From Mycolicibacterium sp. P9-64 (GTDB lineage Bacteria; Actinomycetota; Actinomycetes; Mycobacteriales; Mycobacteriaceae), in NCBI RefSeq assembly GCF_008329605.1, contig NZ_NPKO01000011.1:62001-126000 (forward strand): a stretch of DNA of 64,000 nucleotides. The letters run 5' to 3'. The position numbers were made by a program, and so were the translations under genes. This document shows, piece by piece, positions 1 to 8,851 of this stretch (positions are counted from its first letter, which is position 1; the number at the start of each line of letters is the position of its first letter). The notes beneath the pieces are model-generated. The model made no database searches and was not told where the DNA came from. It saw only the letters and a program-made list of their open reading frames with translations.

Positions 1-371
1 CCATCCTGGCCGGTGCGAGCGGCTACGTCGTCAAGGACATCAAGGGCATGGAGCTGGCAAAGGCCATCAAAGAGGTCGGGGCGGGCCGCTCACTGCTCGA
101 CAATCGGGCGGCCGCCGCCTTGATGTCCAAGCTGCGTGGCGCGGCAGAACGCTCCGATCCACTGTCGGGACTCACCGAGCAGGAGAAGGTGCTACTCGAC
201 CTGCTCGGCGAGGGTCTGACCAACAAACAGATCGCCGCCCGAATGTTCCTTGCGGAGAAGACCGTCAAGAACTACGTATCGCGGCTCCTGGCCAAGCTCG
301 GCATGGAACGACGCACCCAAGCGGCGGTGTTCGCGACGAAACTCGACCGGCCACACCGCGACGACGCCTGA
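1..371 (+). CDS. devR: DevR/DosR response regulator, C-terminal part (5' truncated)
   Basis: This is the C-terminal part of a NarL/LuxR-class response regulator; the receiver-domain start lies left of the window. The open frame runs in from base 3. It ends with a LuxR helix-turn-helix containing LTNKQIAARMFLAEKTVKNY, whose recognition helix is near identical to that of M. tuberculosis DevR (Rv3133c). The linker beginning ILAGASGYVVKDIKG also matches DevR. DevR binds GGGACTWWAGTCCC-like palindromes under hypoxia, NO or CO, and such sites recur across this window. It is followed 52 bases later by devS, the usual order. Identity is secure from residues and context; the phosphorylation site is not visible. 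Confidence 0.93.
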   Translation, partial: ILAGASGYVVKDIKGMELAKAIKEVGAGRSLLDNRAAAALMSKLRGAAERSDPLSGLTEQEKVLLDLLGEGLTNKQIAARMFLAEKTVKNYVSRLLAKLGMERRTQAAVFATKLDRPHRDDA

Positions 372-423
372 GACTTGACTTCACTTCCCGCACCGGAGTC
401 GTGCCAAGTGCGAGAATGACGCG

Positions 424-2142
424 ATGACCAAGTCGGGGCCGGAGTCCGACGGCGCCGTCCGACCGCAGCGGGCCCCGTTGTCGCAGCTACGCCTGCGTGA
501 GCTGCTGAGCGAGGTGCAAGTCCGCGTCGAGCAGATCATCGAGGGCCGCGATCGTGTCGACGGCCTCGTCGACGCGATGCTGACGGTGACCGCGGGTCTG
601 GACCTGGACACCACATTGCGGACGATCGTGCACACTGCCATCGAGCTGATCGACGCCCGCTACGGGGCCCTTGGGGTCCGCGGCCACGACCACGAGTTGG
701 TCGAGTTCATCTACGAAGGCATCGACGAAGCGACCCGGCGGCAGATCGGCGATCTTCCCCAGGGCCGCGGTGTCCTCGGGGTGCTCATCGACGAGCCAAC
801 CCCCATCCGGCTGCACAACATCCACGATCACCCCGCATCCGTTGGCTTTCCGCCCAATCACCCGCCGATGCGCACGTTCCTCGGCGTCCCCGTGCGCATC
901 CGCGACGAGGTGTTTGGCAACCTCTACCTCACCGAGAAGGCCGGAGGACAGCCGTTCAACGACGACGATGAAGTGCTCGCGCAGGCATTGGCTGCGGCGG
1001 CGGGCATCGCGATCGACAATGCGCGACTCTACGAGCAGGCTCGATCCCGGCAGTCCTGGATTCAGGCGACCCGCGACATCGCGACCGAACTCCTGTCGGG
1101 CATCGATCCCGCGCGGGTATTTCGCCTCATCGCCGACGAAGCGCTCAAGTTGACCGGTGCGGACGTGACGCTCGTCGCGGTGGCGCCCGACAGCGAAACA
1201 CCGGTGGCCGAAGTCAGCGAACTCATCGTCGTCGAGGCGGCCGGGACCACCGACATTCCCGTTGCGGTCGAGCCAATCCCGGTGTCGGGGAACATCGTTG
1301 GTGAGGTCTATCAAGGGCGCAAGCCCTACCGCGGTGAGCTCACGGGTGTGCTTGGCGGCCTCCTGCGAGGCGCCGGCCCGTTGATGGTGGTTCCATTGCG
1401 CACCACCGAGATCGTCGCCGGGGTGGTCATCACGGCACGTCGACTCGGCGCGCCGCCGTTCACCGACGAACAATTGGATGCGATGGCCACCTTCGCCGAT
1501 CAGGCCGCCCTCGCCTGGCAGCTGGCAACGACGCAGCGACAGATGCGCGATCTGGACATCCTGTCCGATCGCGACCGGATCGCCAGAGATCTCCACGACC
1601 ACGTCATCCAACGGCTGTTCGCCATCGGGCTGGGAATGCAGGGCACGATCGCTCGCATCCGATCACCCGAGATCCAGCGGCGGCTCTCCGAATCCGTCGA
1701 TGACTTGCAGGGCGTGATCCAGGAGATCCGCACCGCGATCTTCGACCTGCACGGGCGTGCGGCAGGTCCCACCCGACTGCGCCAACGACTCGATGAGGCC
1801 ATCGCGCAGTTCGCGGGGGCAGGTGTGCGAACCAAGTCACAGTTCAGCGGCCCGCTGTCGGTCATCGAACCCGCCCTCGCCGATGACGCCGAAGCCGTCG
1901 TTCGCGAAGCGATCAGCAACGCGGTACGGCATGGCGGTGCAACCGAAGTCACGGTCTTGGTCCGTGTCGACGACGACGTCAGCATCGACGTGACCGACAA
2001 CGGCAGCGGCATTGCCGACGACGTCACCCCCAGCGGCTTGAGCAATCTGCGTCACCGTGCCGAGGAAAGCGGCGGAACGTTCGATGTCGGGAGGGGTCCC
2101 GACGGCGGGACGATCCTGCGCTGGTCGGCGCCGCTACCGTGA
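424..2142 (+). CDS. devS: DevS/DosS heme GAF sensor histidine kinase
   Basis: A 572-residue sensor kinase with two GAF domains (about residues 60-205 and 225-365), a HisKA_3 dimerisation helix and a HATPase domain. His146 in NHPPMRTF aligns with heme ligand His149 of M. tuberculosis DosS, so GAF-A should hold heme and sense O2, NO or CO. The phosphoacceptor box RDLHDHVIQRL starts at about residue 388. The ATPase N-box EAISNAVRHG and the DNGSGI motif are intact. Length and order match M. tuberculosis DosS (578 residues). The ATG at 424 lies just after devR, suggesting co-transcription. The partner is DevR. Confidence 0.93.
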   Translation: MTKSGPESDGAVRPQRAPLSQLRLRELLSEVQVRVEQIIEGRDRVDGLVDAMLTVTAGLDLDTTLRTIVHTAIELIDARYGALGVRGHDHELVEFIYEGIDEATRRQIGDLPQGRGVLGVLIDEPTPIRLHNIHDHPASVGFPPNHPPMRTFLGVPVRIRDEVFGNLYLTEKAGGQPFNDDDEVLAQALAAAAGIAIDNARLYEQARSRQSWIQATRDIATELLSGIDPARVFRLIADEALKLTGADVTLVAVAPDSETPVAEVSELIVVEAAGTTDIPVAVEPIPVSGNIVGEVYQGRKPYRGELTGVLGGLLRGAGPLMVVPLRTTEIVAGVVITARRLGAPPFTDEQLDAMATFADQAALAWQLATTQRQMRDLDILSDRDRIARDLHDHVIQRLFAIGLGMQGTIARIRSPEIQRRLSESVDDLQGVIQEIRTAIFDLHGRAAGPTRLRQRLDEAIAQFAGAGVRTKSQFSGPLSVIEPALADDAEAVVREAISNAVRHGGATEVTVLVRVDDDVSIDVTDNGSGIADDVTPSGLSNLRHRAEESGGTFDVGRGPDGGTILRWSAPLP

Positions 2143-2151
2143 CTCGGTGGC

Positions 2152-3042
2152 TCATGCCTGCCGCGCCACGATGACCGGCATCCTGGCCGCCTGCACCACC
2201 GCTGAACTCACCGATCCCAACAGCATTCCCGCGAAGCCGCCTCGTCCGTGGCTGCCGACAATCGTCAACTGAGCCAACTCCGAGGCATCGACCAATTTCT
2301 CGGCGGGGTCGCCGTAGACCAAGCGGTGCTCGACCGAAACGTCGGGATAGCGCTCCTGCCAACCGGCCAGCCGCTCCGACAGCGCCTCCTTGCCGATTTC
2401 CAGCTGACGCCCCCAGTCGACGGCGGACCAGCCGATCACGTCGCTTTCGGCCCAGGAATGCATGGCCACCAAACCCACACCGCGCCGCGACGCTTCGTCG
2501 AAGGCGATGGCGGTCGCAAGCTCGGACGCCGGGGACCCGTCGATGCCTACCAGAACCGGAGCCTGCGCCGGGTGATCCATCAGCGGGTCCTCATCGTGGA
2601 TCACCGCGACGGGGCAGTGCGCATGGTGGATCACGCCCGAGCTGACCGAGCCCAGTAGCCGACGTTTCAACGCACCCAGTCCGCGGCAGCCCACGACCAC
2701 CATCGCGGCGTCCTTGGAGAGGTCCACCAAACTGGAGATCACCGGACCCACGTACATCACCTCATCCACGGCGATCGGATCGAAGTCGAGGATGGCCCGG
2801 TCGGCGACATGCCGGGCATTGGCGAGGACCTGGTGACCGTGTTCCTTACGCCAGGCCGCCAAATCGTCGAAGGATCCGATATCTGGCCACATGCCGGTCG
2901 CGGGCTCAGGCGATACGTGGACGAGCGTCAGCGAAACGTGGCGCAACGCCGCGTCTCTTGCCGCCCAATCGGTGGCGACCAAGCTCGACGGTGACCCGTC
3001 GACCGCCACGATGATGCCGTCATGTTGTGCAGAAGAGGACAT
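2152..3042 (-). CDS. tandem universal stress protein (Rv2005c/Rv2623 type)
   Basis: A 296-residue protein with two UspA domains, each keeping an ATP-binding signature: G-C-R-G followed nine residues later by G-S in domain 1, and G-S-H-G followed by G-S in domain 2. Both intact sites resemble Rv2623 and Rv2005c, ATP-binding DosR-regulon proteins. The start at 3042 is preferred over an upstream in-frame codon because GGAAGGAAC lies just before it and the domain begins six residues later. It is convergent with devS (9 bases between). It follows the three-helix protein gene with one base between them, so the two form an operon. Confidence 0.88.
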   Translation of the reverse strand: MSSSAQHDGIIVAVDGSPSSLVATDWAARDAALRHVSLTLVHVSPEPATGMWPDIGSFDDLAAWRKEHGHQVLANARHVADRAILDFDPIAVDEVMYVGPVISSLVDLSKDAAMVVVGCRGLGALKRRLLGSVSSGVIHHAHCPVAVIHDEDPLMDHPAQAPVLVGIDGSPASELATAIAFDEASRRGVGLVAMHSWAESDVIGWSAVDWGRQLEIGKEALSERLAGWQERYPDVSVEHRLVYGDPAEKLVDASELAQLTIVGSHGRGGFAGMLLGSVSSAVVQAARMPVIVARQA

Positions 3043-3043
3043 T

Positions 3044-3376
3044 TCAGGTTCCTTCCATCGGCGTGCTTGCAGTTGTCTGCGGCACGGTCGCCGCGGAGCC
3101 GACGATGCGCACGCCAGGCCGGTTTTCGGAAAGTACGCGTCGACATCCATTGAGTGTCAACGGGATCAGGTGGGCGTGTATGCGGGCATTCTCCGAGAGC
3201 CGTTGGTACAGGTCGGTGACGAGCCACTCCACTTCCACCCGGCTGCGCTCCGGGAATCGTGCGCACAGCATCGCCACCACGTTCTGTAGTTCATCGCGTA
3301 CCAGTGGCTGAGCCAAGGCGTGATCCACGGTGATCGGGGCATTCACTCCCCCGATGTCCCGCACGTCAATGCTCAT
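3044..3376 (-). CDS. three-helical-bundle dimerisation domain protein
   Basis: A 110-residue protein with no signal peptide or membrane segment. The segment around FPERSRVEVEWLVTDLYQRL resembles the small three-helix bundle dimerisation family found in actinobacteria, often as short stand-alone proteins. Its function is unknown. The ATG at 3376 falls inside the last codons of the decayed Rv1733c-like gene, and its stop is one base from the downstream USP start, so it looks like the middle gene of a unit read toward 2152. The family assignment is from memory of its pattern. Confidence 0.7.
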   Translation of the reverse strand: MSIDVRDIGGVNAPITVDHALAQPLVRDELQNVVAMLCARFPERSRVEVEWLVTDLYQRLSENARIHAHLIPLTLNGCRRVLSENRPGVRIVGSAATVPQTTASTPMEGT

Positions 3377-3720
3377 GATTGGCCCGTCCCCCGTCGTTGC
3401 CCGCCAGGGATTTGAGGTCCCGATCCCAGTCGGCGTAGCGGGCGCGGTCCAGCCGCCGACGAACTGCATGCACCCCAGCGGCCGCCACGGCTGCCAGCAC
3501 GATCCATGACAGCGCTGCCCATCCGACCGCCTCCGTCGCGGCCCGGACTCGGGGGGGTCGGAGCCTCCGCGTAGTTTCCGTTGGCATCGACCCAGATGTC
3601 GAAGCAATCACCTGCGCGAACCGCGTCCGGCACTGAGACAGTGCCGACGTGGATGCCGTCCACGGCGGACCACCGTGCCTTCACGAACGTGTCCATGTCC
3701 ATGGTTTCAGCGTCGGCCGC
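3366..3720 (-). pseudogene. frameshifted, 5'-truncated Rv1733c-like membrane protein gene
   Basis: Two overlapping minus-strand frames together read as the C-terminal half of an Rv1733c-like protein. The first (about 3720 to 3552) carries FDIWVDANGNYAEAPTPP; the second (about 3557 to 3366) carries a hydrophobic helix followed by RRRLDRARYADWDRDLKSL. The same order of elements occurs in the intact relative at 40763-41362. The break lies at a run of seven G (3551-3557); removing one base restores the reading. The N-terminal membrane helix of the family is absent upstream. The DosR-like boxes at 3812-3834 lie upstream. A sequencing error at the homopolymer could explain the frameshift but not the missing N-terminus. 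Confidence 0.7.
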
Positions 3721-3811
3721 GGACTCGCCCGTTTCGAGGGTCGAAAGACACCACATCGAATGGGACGAAGTCACCGCCCGGTCTCCGGCGTCTGATCGTG
3801 ACCGTTTGGCA

Positions 3812-3834
3812 GGGACCAAGGGACCAATGGCCCC
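3812..3834. promoter_or_regulatory. DosR-like boxes (two, overlapping)
   Basis: GGGACCAATGGCCCC at 3820-3834 is an imperfect palindrome matching the DosR core. A second half site, GGGACCAAGGGACC, begins at 3812. They lie about 70 bases upstream of the USP at 3903 and upstream of the decayed Rv1733c-like gene on the other strand. Confidence 0.75.
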
Positions 3835-3902
3835 AGCCGTGATCCCCTTCCCCTCCATAGTCTCCGCATGAGCGTGACGCAGACATGAGCCTTTCGAACG
3901 GG

Positions 3903-4754
3903 ATGTCAACCATGAAACCATTGCAGTGCACCTCTCCGATCGTGGTGGGGATCGACGGCTCGCAGGCCGCCATTGGTGCGGCCCTGTGGGCCGCCGACGA
4001 AGCGCTGAGTCGGAACGTTCCGCTGCGCCTGGTTCACGTGATAGACGTCGAAGACGAAGTCGACAGGGATTTGGACGGCGACCCTGCCGTGGTCGCCAGG
4101 GACTGGCCGGAGACCGAACGCGGCATGGCATCGCTGCGCGCCGCGTCGGCGGCCGTGCAGGACACCGGCAAGCGCCTTGACGTCGAGACTCAAATCCTCT
4201 GGGGTGAGATCGATCAAGTCCTGATCAAGGAATCCGAAACGGCCACGATGGTATGCGTCGGTTCGGTCGGCATAGCACCGGTATGCCGCGAAGTCCTCGG
4301 ATCCACCGCGACCACTGTCGTCGAAAAGGGGCTCTGCCCAGTGGCAGTCATCCGCACGCCGCATGCTGCACCGACGTCGGAACCCGATTGGATCGTCGCG
4401 GTCGTCGACGACACCGTGGAGAGCGACGAAGTGGCAGACTTCGCGCTCGAGGAAGCCCATCTGCGCCGTGCGCCCGTCCTCGCGCTAGGTGTGTCGCGCG
4501 GCAGCCATCACGAAGTTCACTACGACGACCTACAACGTCGGGTTGACTCCTGGCGGCACGATCACCCCTACGTGCACATCTACCCGGTCTCCGTACCAAC
4601 TGATGCCGCGGCATTCCTGGCCCAGCACGACGAGCTCTCGGTTCAGCTGACTGTCCTCGGGGCCGCCGCGTCAGACCAAGCTCCCGCGATCGTGGGTCCG
4701 CACCGGCCGAGTCGACGTGCGCACAATCAATGCTCCGTTCTGGTCGTACGCTGA
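3903..4754 (+). CDS. universal stress protein, second domain degenerate
   Basis: About 283 residues in two UspA-like halves. The first half begins PIVVGIDGSQAA and has a full nucleotide motif (G-S-V-G, nine residues, G-S). The second half keeps the fold pattern but its motif reads G-A-A-A and ends G-P-H, so it probably does not bind ATP. Rv2624c/Rv2028c-type proteins have this arrangement. The start is uncertain: ATGs at 3903 and 3912 both lack a clear ribosome site. A DosR-like box sits about 70 bases upstream. The GNAT gene follows 16 bases downstream on the same strand. Confidence 0.85.
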   Translation: MSTMKPLQCTSPIVVGIDGSQAAIGAALWAADEALSRNVPLRLVHVIDVEDEVDRDLDGDPAVVARDWPETERGMASLRAASAAVQDTGKRLDVETQILWGEIDQVLIKESETATMVCVGSVGIAPVCREVLGSTATTVVEKGLCPVAVIRTPHAAPTSEPDWIVAVVDDTVESDEVADFALEEAHLRRAPVLALGVSRGSHHEVHYDDLQRRVDSWRHDHPYVHIYPVSVPTDAAAFLAQHDELSVQLTVLGAAASDQAPAIVGPHRPSRRAHNQCSVLVVR

Positions 4755-4770
4755 GAGTCGACCCCAATCG

Positions 4771-5310
4771 ATGAGCGACGCTGACGCCGAACATGACTGG
4801 ATCGTCACGCTCGACGGTTCGCGCGTCCAGGTCCGCCGAATCGAAACCGACGACTACGACGCCGTCATCCAGCTTGCGATGTCCCTCACCGACCGCGAGC
4901 GCTACCTACGCTTCTTCACCACTCATCCGAACTACCTCGCAGAGTGGGGTCGAGCCCTCACTGCTTCGAGTGATCGAGGCCATTGCGCCGTCGGCGCATT
5001 CGAGGACGACACACTGGTGGGGATCGCCAATTACGTCGCAACGACTTCGACCGGCTGCGCGGAGGTGTCGGTCGTCGTCGCGCACGAGCAGCACGACCGC
5101 GGTGTCGCCACGATATTGCTGACATTCCTGGGAATGATCGCTCGCAACAACGGAATCCATCATCTGGTCGCCGACGTTCTCACCGAGAACCAGTCGATGC
5201 GCAAGCTCGTCATCGATGCCGGCTGGCCGTGCACCCGCTACCGGGACGGGAACGTCACGCACATCGACGTCGACCTAGACCAGTTGGGCAGTGGCGAATC
5301 CGCCCGGTGA
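4771..5310 (+). CDS. GNAT-family N-acetyltransferase
   Basis: A 179-residue single-domain acetyltransferase. The N-terminus (DGSRVQVRRIETDDYDAV, then LTDRERYLRFF) resembles the GNAT domain of mycobacterial protein lysine acetyltransferases such as Rv0998, but no cyclic-nucleotide domain is present. The acetyl-CoA segment is seen as EVSVVVAHEQHDRGVATILL. The start at 4771 (MSDADAEH) is chosen because an upstream in-frame ATG lies inside the preceding USP gene. It probably shares that gene's transcript. The substrate is unknown; a protein or small-molecule amine is possible. Confidence 0.82.
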   Translation: MSDADAEHDWIVTLDGSRVQVRRIETDDYDAVIQLAMSLTDRERYLRFFTTHPNYLAEWGRALTASSDRGHCAVGAFEDDTLVGIANYVATTSTGCAEVSVVVAHEQHDRGVATILLTFLGMIARNNGIHHLVADVLTENQSMRKLVIDAGWPCTRYRDGNVTHIDVDLDQLGSGESAR

Positions 5311-5331
5311 CGGCCCATACCCGGTAGTCAG

Positions 5332-6324
5332 TCACTCCAGCCTCGTGTCGTCCAATCGGGCCACCACATCGTCCAGCGGACGTCGCGGGGTCGACGGCAG
5401 CGGGTCGGCGTTGATGGGCGCCCAACCGACTCTCAGTAGCATTTGGGGGAACCGCTCGTCGTCAAATGCGTCCGCACGGATGGCCGCACGCGTCTCACCG
5501 AGCTCCAGCGGTTCGGTGACGGGGCAGCTCGCCAAACCCAGCGCCGTTGCCGTCAGCAGCACCAGACTGGTTGCCTCACCGGCACGCAACCTGGCCATGT
5601 CGTCATCGTCGCTCGTACCGAGAGCCAGCAGCGCGCCATGGTCGTCCGCGGGGGCAGCCTCCGCCGGCTGGGCCAGCGCCGTGCCCGCGAAGAACCGGCC
5701 GGGTATCGGGGAGTTCGGGTCGGACTCGGGTGTACTACGCGCAGGCACCCCGGCGGTCGACGCGTAGCGACCGCTCCACATCGTGAGTTCCTCAAGGTAC
5801 TCACGATCGGTGGCATGACTCCAAACTGCCTGCGCGAGTGCCGCGCGAACGTCCGTCGACGGCTCGATGCGCCGCATCGAGACACCCATCCGAGCGGCCC
5901 TAGCACCCATCAACGCGATGTCTGCGTGCGACACCTGCCATGCGCTGAAGTAGCGCCGGTCGGTCCGCCGCCTCGGGATAGCAGCCGCGAGAGCAATGTC
6001 CAGCTCCCCGGCCGTTTGCCTCTGAAGCTCGATGGAGGCCAGGTGCGTCGGCTCGGCCGGGTTGGGAAACCGGTGAATCTTGCTGCGCCAGCCCAGCGCC
6101 GCCAGCCCGATGACGCAGTGATTCAGCGCTACCCCGCAGCTGACCATCATGTCTCGACCGTCGGGGTCGGTGTGAACGAGGTGTCGTGTCGGATCGGAGT
6201 ACAGGTGCAGGCTCTCGGCGCCGACTCGCCACTTCCACGGCTGGACGTTGTGCACCGACGGAGCGCGGATCGCCAAGCTCAGCGCCGAACGCACCGTCAC
6301 CGCGTCGGGGAAGTGAATGCTCAT
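5332..6324 (-). CDS. Acg-family nitroreductase (Rv3131-like)
   Basis: A 330-residue nitroreductase-fold protein, close to Rv3131 (332) in length. The N-terminal APSVHNVQPWKWRV motif is the conserved Acg-family signature. The C-terminal FPQMLLRVGWAP and PTPRRPLDDV-like tail are also typical. The family binds flavin but in Acg proteins the site is often occluded, so enzyme activity is uncertain; flavin sequestration has been proposed. The start at 6324 has GGAGG nine bases upstream. It is divergent from the Rv3129-like gene, with a DosR-like box between them. Confidence 0.88.
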   Translation of the reverse strand: MSIHFPDAVTVRSALSLAIRAPSVHNVQPWKWRVGAESLHLYSDPTRHLVHTDPDGRDMMVSCGVALNHCVIGLAALGWRSKIHRFPNPAEPTHLASIELQRQTAGELDIALAAAIPRRRTDRRYFSAWQVSHADIALMGARAARMGVSMRRIEPSTDVRAALAQAVWSHATDREYLEELTMWSGRYASTAGVPARSTPESDPNSPIPGRFFAGTALAQPAEAAPADDHGALLALGTSDDDDMARLRAGEATSLVLLTATALGLASCPVTEPLELGETRAAIRADAFDDERFPQMLLRVGWAPINADPLPSTPRRPLDDVVARLDDTRLE

Positions 6325-6422
6325 CGGACAATGCCTCCATGCATCTCGTGGTATCCCCTGACGATGCACCGTTGCGGCAGCCCCGACGAGAGCCAGAAGT
6401 CACCTCTTTGCGCGAGCACGGA

Positions 6423-6436
6423 GAGTGACTTTGTGC
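6423..6436. promoter_or_regulatory. DosR-like box
   Basis: GTGACTTTGTGCCC lies between the divergent nitroreductase and the flavin-fold gene at 6542, so it could serve either. It differs from the core consensus at a few positions. Confidence 0.65.
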
Positions 6437-6541
6437 CCGAACGACGGTGACGAATGCCAGGACCGAATCCGGCGGTGTCGTTCTAACGTCGTGTTCGGCG
6501 GCGACCGCCGCACCGTTCCCATCGCATCACGAGGCCCAGCC

Positions 6542-6979
6542 ATGACTAGTTCCGCTGCACAGCCAGTCACCGCGATCACCGAGGACGAGAGTTGGGCATT
6601 GTTGTCCAGCGTGACGCTCGGCCGACTGGTGACGAGCGTGGACGACGAGCCGGACGTCTTCCCCGTCAACTTCGTGGTCCAGCGGCGCACCGTGCTGATC
6701 CGCACGGCCGAGGGCACCAAACTGTCTGCGGTGGCGGTGAATCGGCGGGTTGCCTTCGAAGCCGACATGCACGACGTGGTGCAAGGCTGGAGCGTCGTGG
6801 TCAAGGGGATTGCGCACGTGCTCCAAGCCGGGGCAGAGATCGATGATGCCGAGCGGGCTCAGGTTCTGCCGTGGACGGCGACCACCAAGCATCGCTACAT
6901 CCGCATCCTGCCGACTCACATCACCGGGCGTCGTTTCGCGTTCGGCACAGAGCCCGACGACCTCCTGGACTTCGGGTAG
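6542..6979 (+). CDS. pyridoxamine 5'-phosphate oxidase-fold protein (Rv3129-like)
   Basis: A 145-residue split-barrel flavin-binding protein. SVTLGRLVTSVDDEPDVFPVNF is the usual N-terminal strand pair of this fold, followed by EGTKLSA and VAFEADMHD typical of the flavin-binding loop. In M. tuberculosis the homologue Rv3129 lies between DosR genes. The start at 6542 is taken because CGAGG lies upstream and the fold begins soon after. It is followed by fdxA and tgs1 behind a separate DosR box. The substrate is unknown; F420 or FMN-dependent reduction is possible. Confidence 0.82.
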   Translation: MTSSAAQPVTAITEDESWALLSSVTLGRLVTSVDDEPDVFPVNFVVQRRTVLIRTAEGTKLSAVAVNRRVAFEADMHDVVQGWSVVVKGIAHVLQAGAEIDDAERAQVLPWTATTKHRYIRILPTHITGRRFAFGTEPDDLLDFG

Positions 6980-6998
6980 CGTGGCCGACTGCCCAGCA

Positions 6999-7012
6999 GG
7001 GACTTTCGTCCC
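6999..7012. promoter_or_regulatory. DosR box, perfect-core
   Basis: GGGACTTTCGTCCC is one of the best matches to the DosR palindrome in the window. It lies 59 bases upstream of the fdxA start. No Shine-Dalgarno is visible before that ATG. Confidence 0.88.
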
Positions 7013-7070
7013 GATGCAACCTGCCGTTCTACTCTCCACGGTCCCCTGGGTTACTCCTACCCTTCCAACC

Positions 7071-7421
7071 ATGACCTATGTAATCGGAAGCGGCTGTGTC
7101 GACGTCATGGACAAGTCGTGTGTGCAGGAGTGCCCCGTCGACTGCATCTACGAAGGTGACCGCTCGCTTTACATCAATCCCGACGAATGCGTGGACTGTG
7201 GTGCCTGCAAGTTGATCTGCCGGGTCGACGCGATCTACTACGAGACCGATCTACCCGACGATCAACTGCAACACCTCGCCGACAACGCCGCGTTCTTCAG
7301 CCAGCCGCTCCCCGGTCGCGGGGCTCCGCTTGGTTCCCCGAACGGTGCCGCGGGGCTCGGGCGGGTCGGCATCGACACTCCCCTTGTCGCGAGCTTCCCT
7401 TTACGAAGCAGGGAAATGTGA
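7071..7421 (+). CDS. fdxA: seven-iron ferredoxin FdxA
   Basis: A 116-residue low-potential electron carrier near identical in its first half to M. tuberculosis FdxA (Rv2007c, 114 residues). Cys ligands are seen in CVDVMDKSCVQECPVDCIY and CVDCGACKLICRVDAIY, the pattern of one [3Fe-4S] and one [4Fe-4S] cluster. The second motif has Arg where many ferredoxins have Pro after the last Cys, as I recall for mycobacterial FdxA too. A perfect-core DosR box lies just upstream. tgs1 starts two bases after the stop, so the two are co-transcribed. Confidence 0.94.
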   Translation: MTYVIGSGCVDVMDKSCVQECPVDCIYEGDRSLYINPDECVDCGACKLICRVDAIYYETDLPDDQLQHLADNAAFFSQPLPGRGAPLGSPNGAAGLGRVGIDTPLVASFPLRSREM

Positions 7422-7423
7422 CG

Positions 7424-8833
7424 ATGGCGCCAGAACGCCTGTCCACCCTAGATGCCGGATTCCTCGAGGCAGAGGACTCCGATCGGCATGCGAGTTTGGC
7501 GATCGGCGGAGTGGCCGTGCTCGAGGGCCCAGCACCCGACATGGAAGCGCTCGTGTCGACGATCGGCGAACGCGTGCAACATATTCCGCGATGCACCCAG
7601 GTACTGCGCTCCCATGCTTGGGATTTGAGCGCCCCCGAGTGGGTCCACGACGACGGGTTCGACATACGCCGTCACGTCCGGCGCACTGCAGTAGCGCAGC
7701 CCGGCGACGACGCGGCACTCTTCCGCGTCGTCGCGGACTTGATGGAGCGCCGCCTGGACCGAAACCGGCCTCTGTGGGAATGCTGGCTCGTAGAAGGACT
7801 CTCAGACGCGCGTTGGGCATTGGTGATCAAGGTCCATCACAGCGTCGCCGACGGCGTTGCTGCCAGCGCGATGCTGGCTGCGATGTGCGACGGTGATGCG
7901 GTCGACGAGGCCAGCTCTCCCGTTTCAGACGAGCCTTCCCGCCCAAGCCATCGCTTCGGTCTGCCCGATCTCAATCCCGTCTCCTGGCTCACCGGAGCGT
8001 GGAACACCTCGTTGGGCACGGCGCGCACGGCATGGCGACTCACCGCAGGCGCCGCCGAGATCGCAGCGGGAATCGTGTCACCGGCGCCACAGGTGATGAC
8101 CGGCCCCCTGACCGACCTGCGTCGTTTCAGCGCGGCCCGGGTGTCGCTCACCGACGTGAAGGCGATCTGTCACCGCTTCGACGTCACGATCAATGACGTT
8201 GCGCTGGCCGCAATCACGGATAGCTTCCGCGAGGCGATGTTGCGTCGCGACGAGCCGATCCGACCCAATTCACTTCGTACGTTGGTACCGGTATCTCTGA
8301 GACGGCCCGACGAAGCCCACCTCCCCGACAACCGGGTGTCGGTGATGCTTCCGCTTCTCCCCGTCGAACTGGCCGATCCACTCCAGCGGCTGCGCACCGT
8401 CCACGGTCGGCTGACGCAGTCGAAGTCCAGCGGACAGCCCCAGGCCGGTGGCATCGTGGTGGCGATATCGAACCGGCTTCCCTTCGCGTTGACGGCTTGG
8501 ACGGTTCGCATCCTCACCCGCCTGCCGCAGCGCGGGGTCGTCACGGTCGCAACCAATGTCCCGGGACCTCGACGCCGCGTCACGGTGATGGGCCGGCCAG
8601 TGCTCGCATTGATACCCATTCCACCCATCGCGGTGCACCTCCGGCTCGGGATCGCCATCACGAGTTACGTCGACGAACTCGCGTTCGGCGTGATCGGCGA
8701 TTTCGATGCCGCGGTGGGCGCGGACGAGATCGCCAACGGCATCGAGGACGGCGTCAACCGTCTCGTCACCGTGACTCAGGCGTGCAAGCGATCCCGGCGA
8801 CTGGGAAACCAGCTGTTGCTTCTCACGTCCTGA
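7424..8833 (+). CDS. tgs1: triacylglycerol synthase Tgs1 (WS/DGAT)
   Basis: A 469-residue wax ester synthase/diacylglycerol acyltransferase, close to Rv3130c (463). The N-terminus MAPERLSTLDAGFL and the catalytic VHHSVADGVAAS (HHxxxDG) match Tgs1; later segments FDVTINDVALAAI and GVVTVATNVPGPRR are also Tgs1-like. It should esterify diacylglycerol with acyl-CoA to store triacylglycerol during hypoxia. The gene begins two bases after fdxA and shares its DosR promoter. A longer in-frame start would overlap fdxA and is not supported. Confidence 0.94.
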   Translation: MAPERLSTLDAGFLEAEDSDRHASLAIGGVAVLEGPAPDMEALVSTIGERVQHIPRCTQVLRSHAWDLSAPEWVHDDGFDIRRHVRRTAVAQPGDDAALFRVVADLMERRLDRNRPLWECWLVEGLSDARWALVIKVHHSVADGVAASAMLAAMCDGDAVDEASSPVSDEPSRPSHRFGLPDLNPVSWLTGAWNTSLGTARTAWRLTAGAAEIAAGIVSPAPQVMTGPLTDLRRFSAARVSLTDVKAICHRFDVTINDVALAAITDSFREAMLRRDEPIRPNSLRTLVPVSLRRPDEAHLPDNRVSVMLPLLPVELADPLQRLRTVHGRLTQSKSSGQPQAGGIVVAISNRLPFALTAWTVRILTRLPQRGVVTVATNVPGPRRRVTVMGRPVLALIPIPPIAVHLRLGIAITSYVDELAFGVIGDFDAAVGADEIANGIEDGVNRLVTVTQACKRSRRLGNQLLLLTS

Positions 8834-8851
8834 TCGAGCTGACTGTGCCTC

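Noticed and set aside
487..1611. Long minus-strand open frame opposite devS
   Set aside because: It has no domain, no ribosome site and mirrors the GC-rich codon pattern of devS.
3373..4131. Long minus-strand frame over the USP promoter and start
   Set aside because: Only its first part (up to about 3720) is real, as part of the broken Rv1733c-like gene; the rest is opposite the USP and has no family match.
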